NCBI GenBank assembly: GCA_963969595.1
Contig: OZ018414.1
Location: 22,365,660-22,429,659 of the forward strand
Direction: 5' to 3'
Origin: Neckera pumila
Taxonomy: Eukaryota; Streptophyta; Bryopsida; Hypnales; Neckeraceae
DNA length: 64,000 nt
In this document: positions 60,940-64,000 of the stretch, piece after piece
How positions within the stretch are numbered: the first letter of the stretch is position 1
How the letters are laid out: each line of letters begins with the position of its first letter
Notes under the pieces: model-generated
What the model saw: only the letters and a program-made list of their open reading frames with translations
Database searches by the model: none
What the model was told of the DNA's origin: nothing
Position numbers and translations under genes: made by a program

Positions 60940-62350
60940 TTTCATGGAATACTTGAACCTCTAATTGTTTAGCATGCAGAAGTTACAATCTCAAGAGGGA
61001 CCAATGGAGGGCCTCTACGGTCAAAATACAATATTATAGGATTGTGAAACCACACTCAAGAGTCAATGGCAAAATCGGTTTATCAAAATTCTCCTCCGTG
61101 TGAAAGATTCTTTGATTATTGGAATTTAAAAGAAACAACGGAATTTGATTTTCTTTCTTCAAATTTGTAGAGTAAGAATATGAGCCTACACATATTTTGT
61201 GGATTTCTATAAGGGATTCTATAAAAGTTTCAAATTTTTTTGATATTCTTCCAGACAGTCAACCGCCAAAAGTCCAGATCCTAAAATGAAAAACTCCTAA
61301 AAATTACCCAGGTTGCGATAAAATCTCATTGAAAATTATTATAGCTTTTTCTACTAATAACATGCTCCAACAAATTTTATGGCATTTTGACATCCAGAAA
61401 TACCCGAACTAGCACGATTCTTCAAAACCGGTGAAATTGAAGAAAGTTCATGGAGTTGACTAGCATTATGGGGAGCATAAAAAATTTGGAATGAGGTCAA
61501 ATTAGGGTCTTTTCTTACTCCCTCATATCTACTAAAGAGCCTAGGCCAGTTACTTTCTTCAAAAAAGATAAATTCCAATAGTTGAAAAAAATATCTTTTT
61601 TTCAGTTTTAAGTGGGCACTAGATTTTGATGATTTTTTTGAGATGGAGAAGGAGTGAGGAGATATTCTAGCCTGAAAATATCCTTTCGAAGCCAATGGCG
61701 CAATCCATATGTAATTTGGAGTCATTTTCCAAAAATTAGATGTTTGGACCGTCGCAGAAAGTAGAAAATCGAAGGATTAGGATGAATGTCTTTTTTGATA
61801 ATTTATTTGTAGGAAAATGAGAGGAGAAGGTGCACTTAATAAATTATATAAGGGAACCAATTCCCTTTCAAAAACACTCTTTGTTGACACTTTGGCTCTA
61901 TTGGACTCATTTAGAGATTATGATCATTTTTGAGCCAAATCACCAAAACGTTTGTTTTTGAAGCTTTTATGCTTCATTGTTGGTATTTCTCAAGCAAGTT
62001 TTGAAGGACATTGAAGTCTCTTTAAATCTTGTTCCTTCCTACTTTTATTTTTGAAGCTCTTGCATTTGTTGAAGTATTTTTTATTGATTTTTGTTGTATT
62101 TGTTCAAAATTACTGTACTCTTGTATATCTGTACTAATTCCCCGGCTAAGCCTAGAGCTATCCCTCTTCTATACCTTTGTGATGCTGTTTAGGGGGGCCT
62201 CTTGTATTTTGAAAGTGAATATTTACACTAAATTTAATTGTAATAACTTTATTTGCAATTACGTATTGTACCAAATATTGTTGTACTAATTTGTTTATAG
62301 TTTTGTGCCCCTCCCCCTTGTGAGCCTTCAAATTAGCACTTTGAGACTCT
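60940..62350 (+). repeat. Degenerate LTR-like repeat, copy 4
   Basis: Collinear with 40640-42960: AGTCAATGGCAAAATCGGTTT, GTGAAAGATTC, AAACTCCTAAAAATTACC, AATGGCGCAATCCAT, then a TATA-like ATTATATAAGGGAACC at about 61843 and GTACTAATTC with CTTTGTGATGC downstream. Confidence 0.5.
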
Positions 62351-62579
62351 GGGTTTTCTTTTTGCGATTTTATATTAGTTTTCATCTCATTTTATGCAAA
62401 ATAGCATGAAATAAGTAGCCGAGAGGGATTTTATAGAAGTCCCTACCAAATCAGTGAGGAGTCTTCTTAAAATTTTGGAAAGCATAAAATACCTTGCTTT
62501 TTTATATTTAGGTCTTAATTAAGTGTTTAAGAGATGTGAGAGTTAGCCTATCCTAGTGTCTTGTCCATGTGAAACTAAG

Positions 62580-63430
62580 CCTGTAGAGTGCATGTAACGA
62601 CCTAGCTAAATATAATAGTCTATTTACAGATTTAAAAGTGTCGAGATCTAATTCATAGAGAATTTTGATTAGTTTGTGTTGGTCTTGCAGGTAACTTATA
62701 ATACCAAGCCAAAATGCAAAGTAGATGGAGGGAGAGGTGATTGGAGCATATAGAAAGGTGCTTTGAAAGTAAAAGTCTGCTAAGAGGTCAACATAGAATT
62801 ATTAAGGAATTGCTACTTTTAGCCTCCTTATGAATAGTACAATTGGAGATTTAATTTTGCCCTTAGCTTTTAGAAACTTCCAGGAGATTGCCCAAAAAGA
62901 TTTGGGATTTTAAAAAACTCCATGATGACTCCACGAAAAATCAGTTGCCTTTGAAATTGATGGTAAATTCATAGAAATTATTCAAAGAGCAATAAAATCT
63001 CACTCAAAATTAGGATAGTGTTTTGTGTGCCAAATAAGCGACTTGTCAAGTTTGAAGGCTTTATAATAGTTAAAACTCAGAAGTACCAGAATTAGCAACA
63101 ATATTGAATTTAACAAAACTTTATGACATGGCGACGAGTTTGACTCGGTGTCCGAATGTTGCAAATGAAGAGTCTTTTTTTTACTTCCACAATCCTTCTA
63201 GACAACCCTTGCTAATTAGTTTCGTTGAAAAATGCAAATTCCAATAGTTGGAGTTTTGTCCTTTCTTTGGAATTATTGTTAGTAATTTTTACGAGCATAA
63301 ATGGCCTGGAAGAAGGGAATATAGGTTTTCTGTAGACTAATTTGGATCTTCTAAACATGATGGCGCAATCAAGTTTCAATTTTAAGTTGTTTCCTAGAAA
63401 ATAGAGAAGGTCGAGTAATAGGTTTGACTC
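62580..63430 (+). repeat. Degenerate LTR-like repeat, copy 5 (partial)
   Basis: Shares the AGGAGATTGCCCAAAAAGAT, AATAAAATCTCACTCAAAATTAGGAT and GATGGCGCAATCAAGTTT blocks with the other copies. Its end grades into unique AT-rich sequence. Confidence 0.45.
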
Positions 63431-63657
63431 TTTAGAGTAATTAGCAATAATTCTAGGTTAATTCACAAAATATCTTGGTTAAAATCAAAGATTGGATTTA
63501 GCTAAGATCTCAAATATTTCATTAAACAACCATCTTTGAATAAATTAAGAATACTTGGAAATATCTTAGTGTTATTCACAAAATATCTCTGGGTAAATTA
63601 AATATACATTAAATTTATTGGATTAATTCTAACCTGTGAATATACAAAATTAGTTTA

Positions 63658-64000
63658 CCCTTCAAGTTCCATGACTATGTTCTCATCGAAAACGCTCAAA
63701 AATTGCGATTATTATTACAAGTATCCAATTTTTGAAAAAAAAAAAATTTGACACATGTAACTATAGGATCTTGTAGTATGTTGACTTGAGAACATGGGGT
63801 AAAAATTTCAGAAATTTCAACCGCGTGGATTGTAAGGTAGAAGAATTCAAATTCACTGAAATCATTTTTTTGGCTTTGCAAAAAATAGGGCAGCTGCACT
63901 TCACAAGCTCACTTTCTATGAAAAAATGTCGAAAATGATGATGCTTCTTTGTATTCTTTTTCCTAGACAAGTTGGCTACATGCTTCAAAAATTTCACTTC
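63658..64000 (-). mobile_element. TTAA-family MITE, copy 9, cut by the window edge
   Basis: Begins CCCTTCAAGTTCCATGACTA after a mutated TTTA, then aligns with the left part of copy 7 (CTCAAAAATTGCGATT, AGGATCTTGTAGTATG, GGGCAGCTGCACTTCACAAG). The right end lies outside the window. Confidence 0.7.

Overview
This window is nuclear DNA from a land plant (streptophyte). The evidence is spliced genes with GT-AG introns, a plant-type 60S ribosomal protein L10a, a plant-type heme-free sulfite oxidase, a CGI-58/ABHD5-type acyl hydrolase and an LPR/CotA-type multicopper oxidase, all set in very AT-rich, repeat-dense DNA. The proteins are clearly plant-like but diverge from the angiosperm versions I know (for example the C-termini of RPL10a and sulfite oxidase). 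A non-seed plant is possible, but the species cannot be fixed from sequence alone.

Layout. 1-1654: last five exons of a CGI-58-like gene (+), entering from the left edge. 1655-16072: gene-poor, AT-rich DNA with a probable small COA1-like mitochondrial gene or relic (8456-8947, +) and TTAA-flanked transposable elements, two of them back to back. 16073-17570: complete four-exon RPL10A (-) with telo-boxes. 17819-18399: Stowaway-like MITE. 22459-30946: sulfite oxidase (+) in 12 or 13 exons; large introns carry repeats and a TTAA element. 31642-48235: almost entirely repeats: TTAA elements, two Helitron-like copies, degenerate LTR-like sequence and minisatellite fields. 48236-48980: three small inverted-repeat elements. 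50364-52896: LPR/CotA-like multicopper oxidase (-), GC-rich, with an in-frame stop at the end of exon 1 and a one-base deficit in exon 2. 53820-54240: GC-rich island. 54278-56490: array of Harbinger-like (TTA-flanked) elements, one interrupted by a TTAA element. 56494-64000: more repeats and no recognisable gene.

The most striking signal is a family of about 0.7-1.2 kb non-coding elements that start CCCCTAAAG, end CTTTAGGGG and sit in TTAA. At 55527-56450 the neighbouring repeat copies supply the unoccupied site, showing that insertion duplicated exactly TTAA, the hallmark of piggyBac-type transposition. At least eight well-bounded copies and several fragments lie in this 64 kb; no transposase gene is visible.

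The genes do not form a pathway. They are independent housekeeping or metabolic genes (lipid metabolism, translation, sulfite detoxification, probable metal oxidation) separated by repeat expansions.
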